DNA of 64,000 nt from Schwartzia succinivorans DSM 10502. GTDB lineage: Bacteria > Bacillota > Negativicutes > Selenomonadales > Selenomonadaceae. The notes under the pieces are model-generated. The model worked only from the letters and a program-made list of their open reading frames with translations, made no database searches and was not told the origin of the DNA. Shown here in pieces: positions 16,184-25,739 of the stretch (position 1 is its first letter; each line of letters opens with the position of its first letter). A program made the position numbers and the translations under genes. The DNA lies in the NCBI RefSeq assembly GCF_900129225.1, contig NZ_FQUG01000005.1:62001-126000 (forward strand). The letters run 5' to 3'.

Positions 16184-19100
16184 ATGAGCTTACCAAGAAT
16201 CAGTAAAAAGGCAAGATTGTCCGCAGCTATCGCAATGTCGCTGTTTTCGGCAAGCGTATCCACAGTATACGCGCTGCCGACGGATGGTACAGTAAAGTCG
16301 GGCGAGGCTGTCATAACGACAACCGGGGACACAATGAACATCACACAGACAACCGACAGAGCAGCTATTGACTGGACGAGTTTTGATATTGCAAGCAACG
16401 AGCATGTCAATTTTAATCAGCGGGGTGCGGATAGCATAGCTCTCAACCGCGTGACTGGAAACGATGTATCGCAGATTTACGGAAGTCTTACTGCAAACGG
16501 TAAGGTATTCCTTATCAACCCCAACGGTGTGCTTTTCGGAAAAGGCGCATCGGTGGATGTTGGCGGACTCGTGGCTTCCACGGCAAAGGTTGATGATACC
16601 TTCATGAAGGGCTTCGGAACAAGCACGGGTGATTTTGCACTTAATATAGAAGAAAATAATACGGCGGCTATTATCAATCAGGCGTTTATAAATGAAAAGT
16701 TGAAGAATGAGGGCGGACTTGTAGTTCTTCATGCCGCTAATGTTGATAATGAAGGCAAGATAACGACAGGCAAAGGCGGCAAGGTTCAGCTTGCTGCAGG
16801 TCAGAAGCTGAACGTAAACTTTGACAGCGCAAAGATCAATTTCACTGTGGATGGTGGATTATCTGAAGCGAATGTCCTTAACGCAGGCACGATTTCTGCA
16901 CAGAATGGCGTTATTGCCATGACGGCCCGTGGCGCAGACAAGGTGCTCAGCTCTGTCGTAAATACTGAGGGTGCAAAGCTCGAAGCAAAAGGTCTCGCTG
17001 TCAATGAAAAGGGCGAGATTGTTCTTGATGCAGGAACAGGCATCACAGCAATAAGCGGAACGGTTGACGCATCAGGTGAAAATGACGCTAATGGCGGTAA
17101 CATCACTGTAAACAGCGATTTCATCTATGTTGACAACAAAGCAGAGCTTAATGCTTCCGGTGCCAACGGCGGAAATGTCTTCATGAAAACCGTGAAAGTG
17201 GCCGTTGAGCCAAATGCCAATATTCACGCAGAGGCTACGGCTGGAAAGGGCCACAGTACCGGTCAGTGGAAGGTCGATGTAAACGGCAGTGTCAACAGCT
17301 GGTGGGGCAACGAAGGACAGATGGACGCTGCCAAAGAGAAACTGGCTGAGGCGAAGAAAAAAGTAGATGAACAGTTTGAAACAGCACAGGCAAAGTATGC
17401 TGAGGCAGAGGCAGCAAAGCAGGCACGTGACGCAGCACAGGCAAAGGTTGATTCGCTGACAAAGGACATTGAAGCAAAGACAGCGGATAACAATGATAAG
17501 AAAGCTGCTATGGCGGCAGCGGAAAAAGAGCTGAAGGCGGCAAAGGATTTATTTGATAAGGCTGACAAAGCGCTGAAGGAAGCACAGAAAACTCTTGAAA
17601 GTGCTAAGTCAACGGACGGAAAAGCAAAGGAAGCACTTTCCGCGGCACAAACGGAAAGAGATAATGCACAGAAGGCGCTGAACGAAGCATCTGCTAAATT
17701 GAAACTGGCAGAGGATAATGCCAGCACAGCCCAAGGTGAGCTAAAAAAAGCGGACGAGGCATTGAAAGCTGCACAGCAGGATTTCAGCGACAAGAGCGAT
17801 GCGTACGACAAATGCGTAACTGCCAGGGATGATGCAAAGAAACTTGCTAAAGCTGCGGCAGAAGTCTACGAAAAGGTAAACGGCTACGTCAGCGATATGG
17901 ATAAATATAGGAAAAAAGGGCTTGGATTGGTATGGAATCTTGTACCTTATAACAATGCCTACAACGATTTGCATGACTTCATGACTAAAGAGGTCGATAA
18001 AGCAAAAGAGGAAGGGAGAGAAGACTGGGGGTTCTGGAAAGTCCTTGGTTATGATATTCTTGACTTTTTTGGGCTTAATGTCGACGAAAGACGTGATATA
18101 GCATATGATGTTCGTGATAATGTTTCAGCAGAAAACACTAGCAAAGCTGAGGCGTACAATTCCGCACAGGGAGCTGTTGATAGTGCACTGACTGAAAAAG
18201 ATTTGGCTGAGGGTAAGATTCCTGGTCTGAAGGACGCTTATGATGCGGCTGAAGCTGATGCTAAAAGCAAACAGGATGCGGTTACTCCTGCCAAAGAAGA
18301 GGCAGATAAAGCGCAGGGAGAATTTGATTCTAAGCAGGGAGCTTATAATACAGCGAAGACGTTGGCTGACAGCGCAGCCGGCACATTTGAAAACGCGAGT
18401 GTTGCTGTGGAGGCAGCAGAAAATGTAAAGAACGGCGCGCAGGGTGTTTTAGACACTAAGCAGGGAGTATACGATACAGCAAAGGGTGCTGCCGAGGCTT
18501 CGGATAAGGAGCTTACAGGTCTGAAAGCTTCCAAAGCTGAGCAGGAAGTAATTGTATCAGCAAAGGGCGAGGCATATAAAACCGCTGACGAAGCTAACAA
18601 GACAAGCCTTAAGGATGCTATGGGTAAGCTTGTCAATGCAAACAAAGCTTATGCTAAATCTGCTTACGACAATGTCAATAAGGAAGCTTACGGCAAAATA
18701 AGCTCACAGGCAATCTCAAAAACACTGGAAAATACGAGTGTCACCATTGTGGCAGATAACGATACGAATACTGCTGATATCGGTATGTACGGCAGCATAA
18801 TACAAAACGAGGGTGCTGATGTAAAATTAACTCTCAGGGCAGACCGTAACGTGATTCTCAGAAGCCCAATCAGCTCGGAGAAGAAACTTACTATCGTAAC
18901 AGAGGCCGGTTCGCCTATCGCGCTTGAGCAGGGCAACCGCGAAGGTGAGAAGTTCGGCGCAACGCTTATTTACTCTGATATCAATACCAATGGTATCCTT
19001 GATATAACAGGAAATACCTATATCGGACATTATATCCGTGGCAATAATGCAGGTGAGGAGACCGGCTACGACATACACAGAGAGGCCGGCAAGATAGCTG

Positions 19101-21478
19101 CCAAGAATGTAAGATTTGGCGGTGATGTAGTCCTTGCAACCGGCGGTACAGTGGATATCACGGCTGACGAGAAATACGGCACGGTGAAGTTCGAAGGAAC
19201 AATCAACTCCGGCAATGCCTACGCCTTCAGAGAGATTTCGAAGGAAGAGCAGGCACAGCTGAAGGCAGAGGCTGCAGAACAGGGTGAAGGCGTACATCCG
19301 AACTACTGGGAATATGCCCGTAAAAAAGCTGCGGAAGGCAACGGACATGTCGCAGGAGAAAGCTATCTTGCAACAATTACCGACGGCATTGAGGATTCGG
19401 CTGCATCTGCTGTCCGTCCAGGCAACTATAATGAAAGCTATGTTGGCGGCAAAGCCGGCGAGTGGGTCAAAAACGAGGATGGCACAGAGACACGCGATTG
19501 GGAATGGGTTGAAGGCCCTGAGGCAGGGGAGACCTTCTTCACACAGACAAGAAATAAGAACAAGAATGTTGTTTCCGGTTCGGTAACTGATGGGTATTAC
19601 TCGAACTTCCTTGCCGGTGAGCCTTCTGACACCAACGCGCTTCAGGATGTACTGGCTATAGAGTATAAGGGCCACTGGGATGATGCTTTTGCAACAGGAA
19701 ATAAGAATGGAAAAAGTTTCGCTGACTCCTACATTCAGGAGATTAACGTCGGAGAGTCATCGCTGAATATCAACTCGCCTAATATCGAGCTCAACGGCGA
19801 AATCGGCAATAAGCGTGCACTGAACAGCATTGGCCTTGAAGGAAACACCGCTTCTATCGCGTCCCCCATCACCACAAAGGGCGATATGACAATCAACGCG
19901 GCGCTGACGGGCAAGAATATTTCACTGACCTCCACAGAGGGCAGCATCACTCTTAATAACACTGTTACGGCAGGTACTCCGAAGGTTGAGGAGGCTGCAG
20001 TTCCACAGCGCAGATTGATGAGGCTTCGCAGTGCAGTGCCGACAGAGGGCGATGTTGAACTCAATGCTGCAAAGGACATCAATAGCAGTGATGTAACTGC
20101 ACAGAATAAGATTTCCTTCAATGCAGGAAACAATGTCAATCTTAATGGTGCGCTTAAAGCCGGAAGCAATGAAAATGGCGCTGTTCAGATTAGTGCAGGT
20201 GACGCCTTCATCAACAACGTTGGCGCGAATGTTATCGACACAAATGGAACATGGCAGGTCTACTCAGAGACTCCGGAGAATGATTTCTTCAACGGTCTCT
20301 ACAGCGAGAATACCGCTGTTTGGAAAGCAGATGGTACTGTCGACAACAACGGAAAGAATACATATTCCTTCAAATATCAGCCGACACTGACGGTAACAGC
20401 AAATGACGTAACAAAGACTTATGGCGACGTAAGCACAGGCGATGGCTACAAAGTTACGAGCAATCTTGCAGATAAGAACAATAAGGATGAAGACCTGAGT
20501 AAAGTCTTCATGGATACAACCCTTGCACCGAAGTCTTTCGTGGAGGGCGTAAACCTTACATCAGATGGCTTTGCATCATTGGCATCGGTTGCTGACTACG
20601 ATATTAAAGTGACGGCTTCCGGCAAAAACGGATACGGTCTTGCTTTCAATGGCGGAAAGCTGACGGTTAATCCGAAGGATGTTAATCTTAACTACGGCGG
20701 ATATGAAATTGTCGACAGCCGGATTAAGGTTCTGGATGGTACTCCTTCCTACGATTCTCAGATTGTAGACGGAGATACTACAGCTCCGAAGGTATCCTAT
20801 GGTACGACGGGACTTGGTGACGGATTGTCCTATGGCGTTGACTACTACGTAAACGGAGAGAAGATTTCTTCCGGAGATACGGTAGGAAATTACCGCTTCA
20901 ATTATGACGATTCGACTGTCATAAGGTTGGATAATCCTGAGAACTATAAGCCTCAGACCAACGAACTGATGACCTCGGCTGTGGCGCTCAAAGGCAACGC
21001 AGATGTTGAACTGAGCCAGAAGACCGCTAAGGTAGACGGCGTAGATAAGGTCGCAGGTCTCATGGACGGAAGACTTCCGCTCTTCAAGTTTGCAGGCAGT
21101 CAGGTTATCCCCTGCGGAATGTTCGACATTTCCAGCACGCCTGATAGTGTAACGATGACGGCATCAAAGATATCCGAGACTGATATGTCTGCGGCTATGG
21201 AGATGCCTGAGCTGGAGGTCAATCAGTATCGTGAGTATGACAGAATGCTTGACACTGTGGATGGTGCAGCAGCTTTCAAACTCACGTATAACGGCGCAAG
21301 CTTTGATATCTATCCGAATGACAACCAGGCAACGGCTCTCCTTGAAAAAGGCGAAGAGACGAACAACGTAAACGTCGGTGCTGCAGCACTCAGCGCAGCC
21401 TTCGGGGAGATGGGACTTTCCCTTGAAGAGATGCAGGTTATCTGCGTACACATGGACGCAAAGGAAATCCTTGCTTAA
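16184..21478 (+). CDS. Large TpsA exoprotein with coiled-coil stalk and C-type-lectin-like domain
   Basis: This 1764-residue secreted protein has a signal peptide ending near TVYA-LP, then a TPS domain with the typical motifs DWTSFDIASNEHVNF and LINPNGVLFGKGAS. Residues about 380-840 are an Ala/Lys/Glu/Asp-rich, heptad-like helical insert (KEKLAEAKKKVDEQ and many similar), interrupted near 575-645 by a hydrophobic/aromatic patch (GLVWNLVPYNNAYNDL). Beta-helix sequence resumes, followed by a C-type-lectin-like domain at about 1040-1187 (SYLATITDGIEDSA, WEWVEGPEAGETFF, NFLAGEPSDTN, HWDDAFA). An MBG-like domain starts near 1400 (LTVTANDVTKTYGD). The C-terminal 80 residues (NQYREYDRMLDTVDGAAAF) repeat the tail of the previous TpsA. 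It is a likely surface adhesin. The coiled-coil insert is absent from the neighbour and looks like a recent domain gain. Confidence 0.88.
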   Translation: MSLPRISKKARLSAAIAMSLFSASVSTVYALPTDGTVKSGEAVITTTGDTMNITQTTDRAAIDWTSFDIASNEHVNFNQRGADSIALNRVTGNDVSQIYGSLTANGKVFLINPNGVLFGKGASVDVGGLVASTAKVDDTFMKGFGTSTGDFALNIEENNTAAIINQAFINEKLKNEGGLVVLHAANVDNEGKITTGKGGKVQLAAGQKLNVNFDSAKINFTVDGGLSEANVLNAGTISAQNGVIAMTARGADKVLSSVVNTEGAKLEAKGLAVNEKGEIVLDAGTGITAISGTVDASGENDANGGNITVNSDFIYVDNKAELNASGANGGNVFMKTVKVAVEPNANIHAEATAGKGHSTGQWKVDVNGSVNSWWGNEGQMDAAKEKLAEAKKKVDEQFETAQAKYAEAEAAKQARDAAQAKVDSLTKDIEAKTADNNDKKAAMAAAEKELKAAKDLFDKADKALKEAQKTLESAKSTDGKAKEALSAAQTERDNAQKALNEASAKLKLAEDNASTAQGELKKADEALKAAQQDFSDKSDAYDKCVTARDDAKKLAKAAAEVYEKVNGYVSDMDKYRKKGLGLVWNLVPYNNAYNDLHDFMTKEVDKAKEEGREDWGFWKVLGYDILDFFGLNVDERRDIAYDVRDNVSAENTSKAEAYNSAQGAVDSALTEKDLAEGKIPGLKDAYDAAEADAKSKQDAVTPAKEEADKAQGEFDSKQGAYNTAKTLADSAAGTFENASVAVEAAENVKNGAQGVLDTKQGVYDTAKGAAEASDKELTGLKASKAEQEVIVSAKGEAYKTADEANKTSLKDAMGKLVNANKAYAKSAYDNVNKEAYGKISSQAISKTLENTSVTIVADNDTNTADIGMYGSIIQNEGADVKLTLRADRNVILRSPISSEKKLTIVTEAGSPIALEQGNREGEKFGATLIYSDINTNGILDITGNTYIGHYIRGNNAGEETGYDIHREAGKIAAKNVRFGGDVVLATGGTVDITADEKYGTVKFEGTINSGNAYAFREISKEEQAQLKAEAAEQGEGVHPNYWEYARKKAAEGNGHVAGESYLATITDGIEDSAASAVRPGNYNESYVGGKAGEWVKNEDGTETRDWEWVEGPEAGETFFTQTRNKNKNVVSGSVTDGYYSNFLAGEPSDTNALQDVLAIEYKGHWDDAFATGNKNGKSFADSYIQEINVGESSLNINSPNIELNGEIGNKRALNSIGLEGNTASIASPITTKGDMTINAALTGKNISLTSTEGSITLNNTVTAGTPKVEEAAVPQRRLMRLRSAVPTEGDVELNAAKDINSSDVTAQNKISFNAGNNVNLNGALKAGSNENGAVQISAGDAFINNVGANVIDTNGTWQVYSETPENDFFNGLYSENTAVWKADGTVDNNGKNTYSFKYQPTLTVTANDVTKTYGDVSTGDGYKVTSNLADKNNKDEDLSKVFMDTTLAPKSFVEGVNLTSDGFASLASVADYDIKVTASGKNGYGLAFNGGKLTVNPKDVNLNYGGYEIVDSRIKVLDGTPSYDSQIVDGDTTAPKVSYGTTGLGDGLSYGVDYYVNGEKISSGDTVGNYRFNYDDSTVIRLDNPENYKPQTNELMTSAVALKGNADVELSQKTAKVDGVDKVAGLMDGRLPLFKFAGSQVIPCGMFDISSTPDSVTMTASKISETDMSAAMEMPELEVNQYREYDRMLDTVDGAAAFKLTYNGASFDIYPNDNQATALLEKGEETNNVNVGAAALSAAFGEMGLSLEEMQVICVHMDAKEILA

Positions 21479-21496
21479 TCGGTTGTAAATGAAATT

Positions 21497-21550
21497 AAAA
21501 ATGGCTTTGACAGGGTGAATGTTCATCACGTCAAAGCCATTTTTGTTTGT
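21497..21550. terminator. Bidirectional terminator between convergent genes
   Basis: The stem aaaaatggctttgac pairs exactly with gtcaaagccattttt, with T runs on both strands. It lies between the tpsA gene ending at 21478 and the metallophosphoesterase gene ending at 21551 on the other strand, so it serves both. Confidence 0.85.
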
Positions 21551-22876
21551 TTATTTTCTCAGTGTCACGTCGTCGATTATCGTTCCGTCGGGCAGGAAGC
21601 ATTGGAAGTGCAGGGTGTTCTCCGAGGCCTCAAGGGTGAGGTAGTTATCCGTTTCCGGCTGCGGAGCGACGGTTTTATCCAGCGGGTGGTCAATCCAGAG
21701 GTCGGGGTAGCGGACGTTTCCTGCTACGCCTGTGAGGATGTAGTAGGGACCGTGGCTGCTTGGCTCGAAGTTATACAGATGACCGCGGTTTCGGTAGGTG
21801 TGAAGGTGCGCTGTCAGTACCACGTCAACTCCGTATTTGTCGAAGATGGGCATGAATCCGCGCCCCACGTCCTCGGAGATTCCGGGGATGCGCTCGGGAC
21901 GTTTTTTGATGCCGTATCTCAGCACGTCGCGGTGGAGAAGAACAATCTTCCATTTCTTCTTTGATGCGGCAAGGTCTTTTGGCAGCCATTCCAGCTGCTC
22001 GTCGTAAATGCCTTCCTTAAAGTCATTCAGCTCGTCCCACTGTGTATTGACTACTGCAAAATGAACGTCGCCGTAATCGTAGGAGTAATAGTGGCGGTTG
22101 AACTCCCTGCTTCCGTTTTCCGGAAGGTCGAATAGCTTCAGATATGCTTCGGGCCAGCGTGTTTTCCAGTCCAGTGTATAGGTTTCGTGGTTTCCCATGA
22201 TAGGGGCGAAGGGGATGCTGCTTATCATGCCGTCAACACCTGTAAGCCATTGGTTCCATTGGTTATGGTCTTCGCCGTTGTCCACGAGATCACCCATGTT
22301 GATGAAAAAGTCCGTGTCAGGATTCCTTTTCCATGCGTCCTGTGCCACGTCGCGCCATGTGACATAGCCGTCGGAGCACTGGGTATCGGGGAATATGAGC
22401 GCTTTGAAGCTTTTTCCGCTGTCTGTTTTAAGAGGCATCCATTCTGTGCCGCTGTCCTTTGCGATGATGCGGTATTCGTAGGAAGCACCCTTGGAAAGTC
22501 CTTCGATGTGGGCGCTGTGGAGATAGATATCCTGCCCGTCGTCTGTATAGTGTTCGTTTGACGCGGGAACGGAAACATATTCCTCTCCGCCTGCGGCGCG
22601 CCAAACCACCTCAGCACCATCCTGTTCATAGGGGGAATGCCACATGATGGTGCGGGAGGTCTGACTGTCCTTGGTTATAATCTGCCTGATGTAATCTGCA
22701 TCAAGGGAGGTGTCTCCTGTAAGGGTTTTTACCGCCTTTCTGAGAGGCTTTGCCGCGTTTTCTACTGCGGCAGGAGTCCCTGAAAGTGCGCAGCCTCCTG
22801 CAAGAGCTGCCAGCGCGCTGCCTGCGATGGTCAAAAATTTACGCCGTGAAATGGGACGCTGTATATCTTTCATCAT
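21551..22876 (-). CDS. Tat-exported metallophosphoesterase, lipoprotein-like
   Basis: This 441-residue protein has a twin-arginine signal (SRRKFLTIAGSALAALAGGC) that also offers a lipobox-like LAGGC cysteine, so it may be anchored as a lipoprotein. Residues about 55-150 form a fibronectin-III-like domain of the purple acid phosphatase type (TIMWHSPYEQDGAEVVWRAA). The catalytic calcineurin-like domain follows: FPDTQCSDG (the first Asp region), NMGDLVDNGE, IMGNHETY, and LTAHLHTYRNRGH with metal-binding histidines. It probably hydrolyses phosphate esters outside the membrane. It starts at one of two adjacent ATGs (22876 or 22873). A terminator-like hairpin lies just upstream, so it needs its own promoter. 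It is a paralogue of the next gene. Confidence 0.87.
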   Translation of the reverse strand: MMKDIQRPISRRKFLTIAGSALAALAGGCALSGTPAAVENAAKPLRKAVKTLTGDTSLDADYIRQIITKDSQTSRTIMWHSPYEQDGAEVVWRAAGGEEYVSVPASNEHYTDDGQDIYLHSAHIEGLSKGASYEYRIIAKDSGTEWMPLKTDSGKSFKALIFPDTQCSDGYVTWRDVAQDAWKRNPDTDFFINMGDLVDNGEDHNQWNQWLTGVDGMISSIPFAPIMGNHETYTLDWKTRWPEAYLKLFDLPENGSREFNRHYYSYDYGDVHFAVVNTQWDELNDFKEGIYDEQLEWLPKDLAASKKKWKIVLLHRDVLRYGIKKRPERIPGISEDVGRGFMPIFDKYGVDVVLTAHLHTYRNRGHLYNFEPSSHGPYYILTGVAGNVRYPDLWIDHPLDKTVAPQPETDNYLTLEASENTLHFQCFLPDGTIIDDVTLRK

Positions 22877-22893
22877 AATGTCCTTTCTTAAAT

Positions 22894-22938
22894 AAAAACG
22901 TCTGATTCTCTACTATCATTGTAAAGAATCAGACGTCA
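22894..22938 (-). terminator. Intrinsic terminator of the second metallophosphoesterase gene
   Basis: Read on the minus strand, agacgt-type stem sequence (22936-22925) pairs with 22909-22898 and is followed by tttttattt. It lies between the two paralogous phosphatase genes and shows that they are not simply co-transcribed. Confidence 0.75.
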
Positions 22939-22983
22939 AAAGTCGAATACCTGTTATGAATTTTAATCTATGCTTCATAAGCA

Positions 22984-24249
22984 TTATTTGTGCAGTATTA
23001 TGTGGTCGATATCAACTCCGCTGGGGAGGTAGCAGGTGAAGGAAAGGGTGCGGCGTGTTGCCTCCATGGTGAGATAGTTGTCCGTCTCAGGCTGGGGCGC
23101 CATTACCTCGTCAAGGGGTGCCTGAGGAAGGTTGTAATAGCGGCAGTCTCCTGAGAGGCCTGTATTGATATATATCGGCCCCTTCCGTTTGCTGTTCTTG
23201 AAATCGCATATGTGGTCTCTGCGGCGATAGGAATGTATGTGGCCGTCGAGAACAGCATCTATGCCCAACTCATCGAAAAGAGGCATGTAGCGGAGGCCGA
23301 CGTCGGAGAATTTCGGCGGACGCACGTCGTAGTTGTAGATGTCGCGGTGCATGCAGACCACATTCCAGGGCTTTGTGGATGCCTTGATATCGCGGCGCAT
23401 CCAGTCCGCCTGCTCCTGAATTATTCCTGTCTTGAAGGAGTTCAGCTCATGCCATACCGTGGACAGCATGATGAAATGAACGGGGCCGTAGTCGAAGGAA
23501 TAATAAAAACGCGGAAATTCGCTGCTGCCGTTGCCGGGAACATCAAAATAGTTAAGATAGGCGTAGGGCCAGCGGAAATTCCAGTTCAGGTCGTAGGTTT
23601 CGTGGTTTCCCACAAGGGGAGCCAGGGGAAGATGCTCCTGGATACCGTCCATGGAGGTGAACCAGTCGTCCCAGTGCTGACTGCTTTCGCCGTTGTCCAC
23701 CAGGTCGCCGAGAAGGAGAAAAAGGTCCGCGTCCTGATTGCGAAGGGAAGCCGCCAGAGCGATACGCCGCCACGTGATGTAGCCGTCCTCGCACTGGGAG
23801 TCGGAAGCGATTATGGCCTTGCAGCGTGTTCCGTCATCTGTTTTCAGGGGATACCAGCTGCTTGCCTTTTTCCCTTCCATGATGCGGTATTCGTACTGCT
23901 TCCCGGGAGTCAGGCCTGTGATTTGTGAGGTGTGGAGTATGAGCGCTGTGCCGTCGTCAACGAAGTAGTCTGCCGTGGCCTCTACGCGGTGTTCTGCAGA
24001 GGTTCCTGCCTCACGCCATACTGCGTGGACATCCCGTCCGTTTTTGTTTGACTGCCACATTATAGTACGCCCGTGCATGTTGTCCCCTGCGACAATCTGA
24101 CGGGGGAAACGCATGTCAGGCTCGCCGTAGGGGGATGCAAAGACCTCCGAAAGCGGCGTGAGAATCGTATCCGCTGCAAGACCTGCCAGCGTGCGAAGAC
24201 TATATTTCATAAACTGCCTCCTTGTTACGGGAGTGGAGAAAAAATTCAT
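22984..24249 (-). CDS. Tat-exported metallophosphoesterase (paralogue)
   Basis: From the ATG at 24249 the product has 421 residues (a GTG at 24261 would add four). The twin-arginine signal is TRRQFMKYSLRTLAGLAAD, without a lipobox cysteine, so this copy is likely soluble in the periplasm. The order matches the neighbouring paralogue: an FN3-like domain (RTIMWQSNKNGRDVHAVWRE) and then the calcineurin-like domain with ASDSQCEDG, LLGDLVDNGESS, LVGNHETYDL and LDGHIHSYRRRDH. Both proteins end with the same pattern (APQPETDNYLT). Duplication followed by change of anchoring is the simplest reading. Substrate is unknown. Confidence 0.87.
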   Translation of the reverse strand: MNFFSTPVTRRQFMKYSLRTLAGLAADTILTPLSEVFASPYGEPDMRFPRQIVAGDNMHGRTIMWQSNKNGRDVHAVWREAGTSAEHRVEATADYFVDDGTALILHTSQITGLTPGKQYEYRIMEGKKASSWYPLKTDDGTRCKAIIASDSQCEDGYITWRRIALAASLRNQDADLFLLLGDLVDNGESSQHWDDWFTSMDGIQEHLPLAPLVGNHETYDLNWNFRWPYAYLNYFDVPGNGSSEFPRFYYSFDYGPVHFIMLSTVWHELNSFKTGIIQEQADWMRRDIKASTKPWNVVCMHRDIYNYDVRPPKFSDVGLRYMPLFDELGIDAVLDGHIHSYRRRDHICDFKNSKRKGPIYINTGLSGDCRYYNLPQAPLDEVMAPQPETDNYLTMEATRRTLSFTCYLPSGVDIDHIILHK

Positions 24250-24359
24250 TTCATGGGACACCTGTTTCTTTGAGTATTATTTTCAATATATACATTTTTA
24301 TTTTATCATAGTCCCGCAAACTGGAAATTATCGCAAAACCTGAACGAATGCGTTAAAAC

Positions 24360-24500
24360 TCGGCAAAGGATGTCCCACACTTCTGTAAGTGGGGATTGGG
24401 ACAGATAACAGGCGGCGAGCATGTCTTATGCCTCGCGCGACGCGAAGCTAGTGCCATTGGCAAAATGCCACAGAAGGAAGTTTGCCTATGGCAAACTTTG
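24360..24500 (+). other. Hairpin-rich noncoding segment, possible IS200/IS605 remnant
   Basis: Three hairpins follow each other: gtccca..tgggac around cacttctgtaagtg (about 24370-24400), an imperfect gcgagcat/atgcctcgc (about 24416-24440), and a perfect palindrome aagtttgcc-tat-ggcaaactt (24478-24498). A CACTT-rich hairpin followed by GGGATT is reminiscent of the 3' end RNA of TnpB-carrying elements, but no transposase coding remains. It sits in the 286-bp gap before the alcohol dehydrogenase gene and could instead be its leader. Confidence 0.3.
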
Positions 24501-24547
24501 ATTTAAGGCATTATAATCATTATTAGCAGAGAATGGGAGGTTATATC

Positions 24548-25729
24548 ATGAATAATTTCACGTTTTACACTCCGACGGAAATCATTTTTGGCAAGGATGC
24601 CGAGGCCAAGACAGCCGAGGCAGTGAAGAAGCACGGCGGAAAGCGCGTGTTTATTGTGTTTGGCGGCGGCAGCGCGAAAAAGAGCGGCCTTCTGGACAGA
24701 ATCGAGGAAGAGCTGAAGACGGAAGGCATACCCTTTGAGGAATTTGGCGGCGTTCAGCCGAATCCGACGGTGGCTCATGCCCGTGCCGGTGTAAAGGCTG
24801 CAGCGAAGTTCGGCGCGGATATGATTTTGGCAGTTGGCGGCGGCAGCGTAATCGACACGGCAAAGGCTGTTGCCCACGGAGCGTCGAATCTTGATACGGA
24901 TATTTGGGAGTTCTGGTCAGGCAAGAAGACGGTGGAGCGTTCCATGCCCGTGGGTGTTGTGCTGACTATTTCGGCGGCAGGAAGCGAGACAAGCAATTCC
25001 GCTGTTCTCACAAATGAGGAAACGGGAAAGAAATGCGGAATCAATACGGACTTCAACCGTCCTGCCTTTGCAATAATGAATCCAGAGCTTACGTATACTA
25101 TCCCGCGTTATCAGCTTGCATGCGGTATCGCGGATATCATGATGCATACCCTGGACAGATATTTTACCCATGAAACGGGAAATAATTTCACGGACAGAGT
25201 TGCCGAGGCTCTTTTGAAAAATGTTGTGCATTACGCCCGTGCGGCTATGGTGAACCATAAGGATTATGAGGCAATGAGCGAGCTGATGTGGTGCGGAAGT
25301 GTTTCTCATAACGGCTTTACCAGTCTCGGACGCACGATGGATTTCGGCGTGCATAAGCTGGGGCATGAGCTGAGCGGAAAATTCGGTGTGACGCACGGTG
25401 CTTCTCTTACGACAATGTGGGGGGCATGGGCGCGCACTGTTTATACTGACGCGCCTGAGAGATTCGCTCAGTACGCGGAGAACGTCTGGGGCGTTTCCGT
25501 GGGCACGGTTGAGGAACGTGCCCGAGCAGGAATACGCGAGACGGAGGAGTTCTGGAAGAGCATCGGACTGCCCCTCAGCTTCAAGCAGCTTGGGATTGGC
25601 GTTCAGGACGAGGAAACTCTCGAATATCTTGCTGATATGTGCACGGATTACGGTAAAAAGACAGTCGCGTTCTTCCATCCGATAGACCGTGAAACGGCGC
25701 TTGAAATGTACCGCCGTGCAAACCACTGA
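24548..25729 (+). CDS. Iron-containing alcohol dehydrogenase (butanol-dehydrogenase type)
   Basis: The ATG at 24548 follows gggaggttatatc and gives 393 residues, normal for the family. The N-terminal dinucleotide-binding half shows FGGGSAKKSG and ILAVGGGSVIDTAKA. The metal-binding half shows ACGIADIMMHTLDRYF (Asp and His), MDFGVHKLGHELSG and THGASL with histidines. It reduces aldehydes or oxidises alcohols with NAD(P)H, in the YqhD/BdhA branch (cytosolic). The SGNH hydrolase gene follows after ten bases with its SD overlapping this gene's stop region, so they are probably co-transcribed, although there is no obvious functional link. Confidence 0.93.
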   Translation: MNNFTFYTPTEIIFGKDAEAKTAEAVKKHGGKRVFIVFGGGSAKKSGLLDRIEEELKTEGIPFEEFGGVQPNPTVAHARAGVKAAAKFGADMILAVGGGSVIDTAKAVAHGASNLDTDIWEFWSGKKTVERSMPVGVVLTISAAGSETSNSAVLTNEETGKKCGINTDFNRPAFAIMNPELTYTIPRYQLACGIADIMMHTLDRYFTHETGNNFTDRVAEALLKNVVHYARAAMVNHKDYEAMSELMWCGSVSHNGFTSLGRTMDFGVHKLGHELSGKFGVTHGASLTTMWGAWARTVYTDAPERFAQYAENVWGVSVGTVEERARAGIRETEEFWKSIGLPLSFKQLGIGVQDEETLEYLADMCTDYGKKTVAFFHPIDRETALEMYRRANH

Positions 25730-25739
25730 GGTGAACTCA

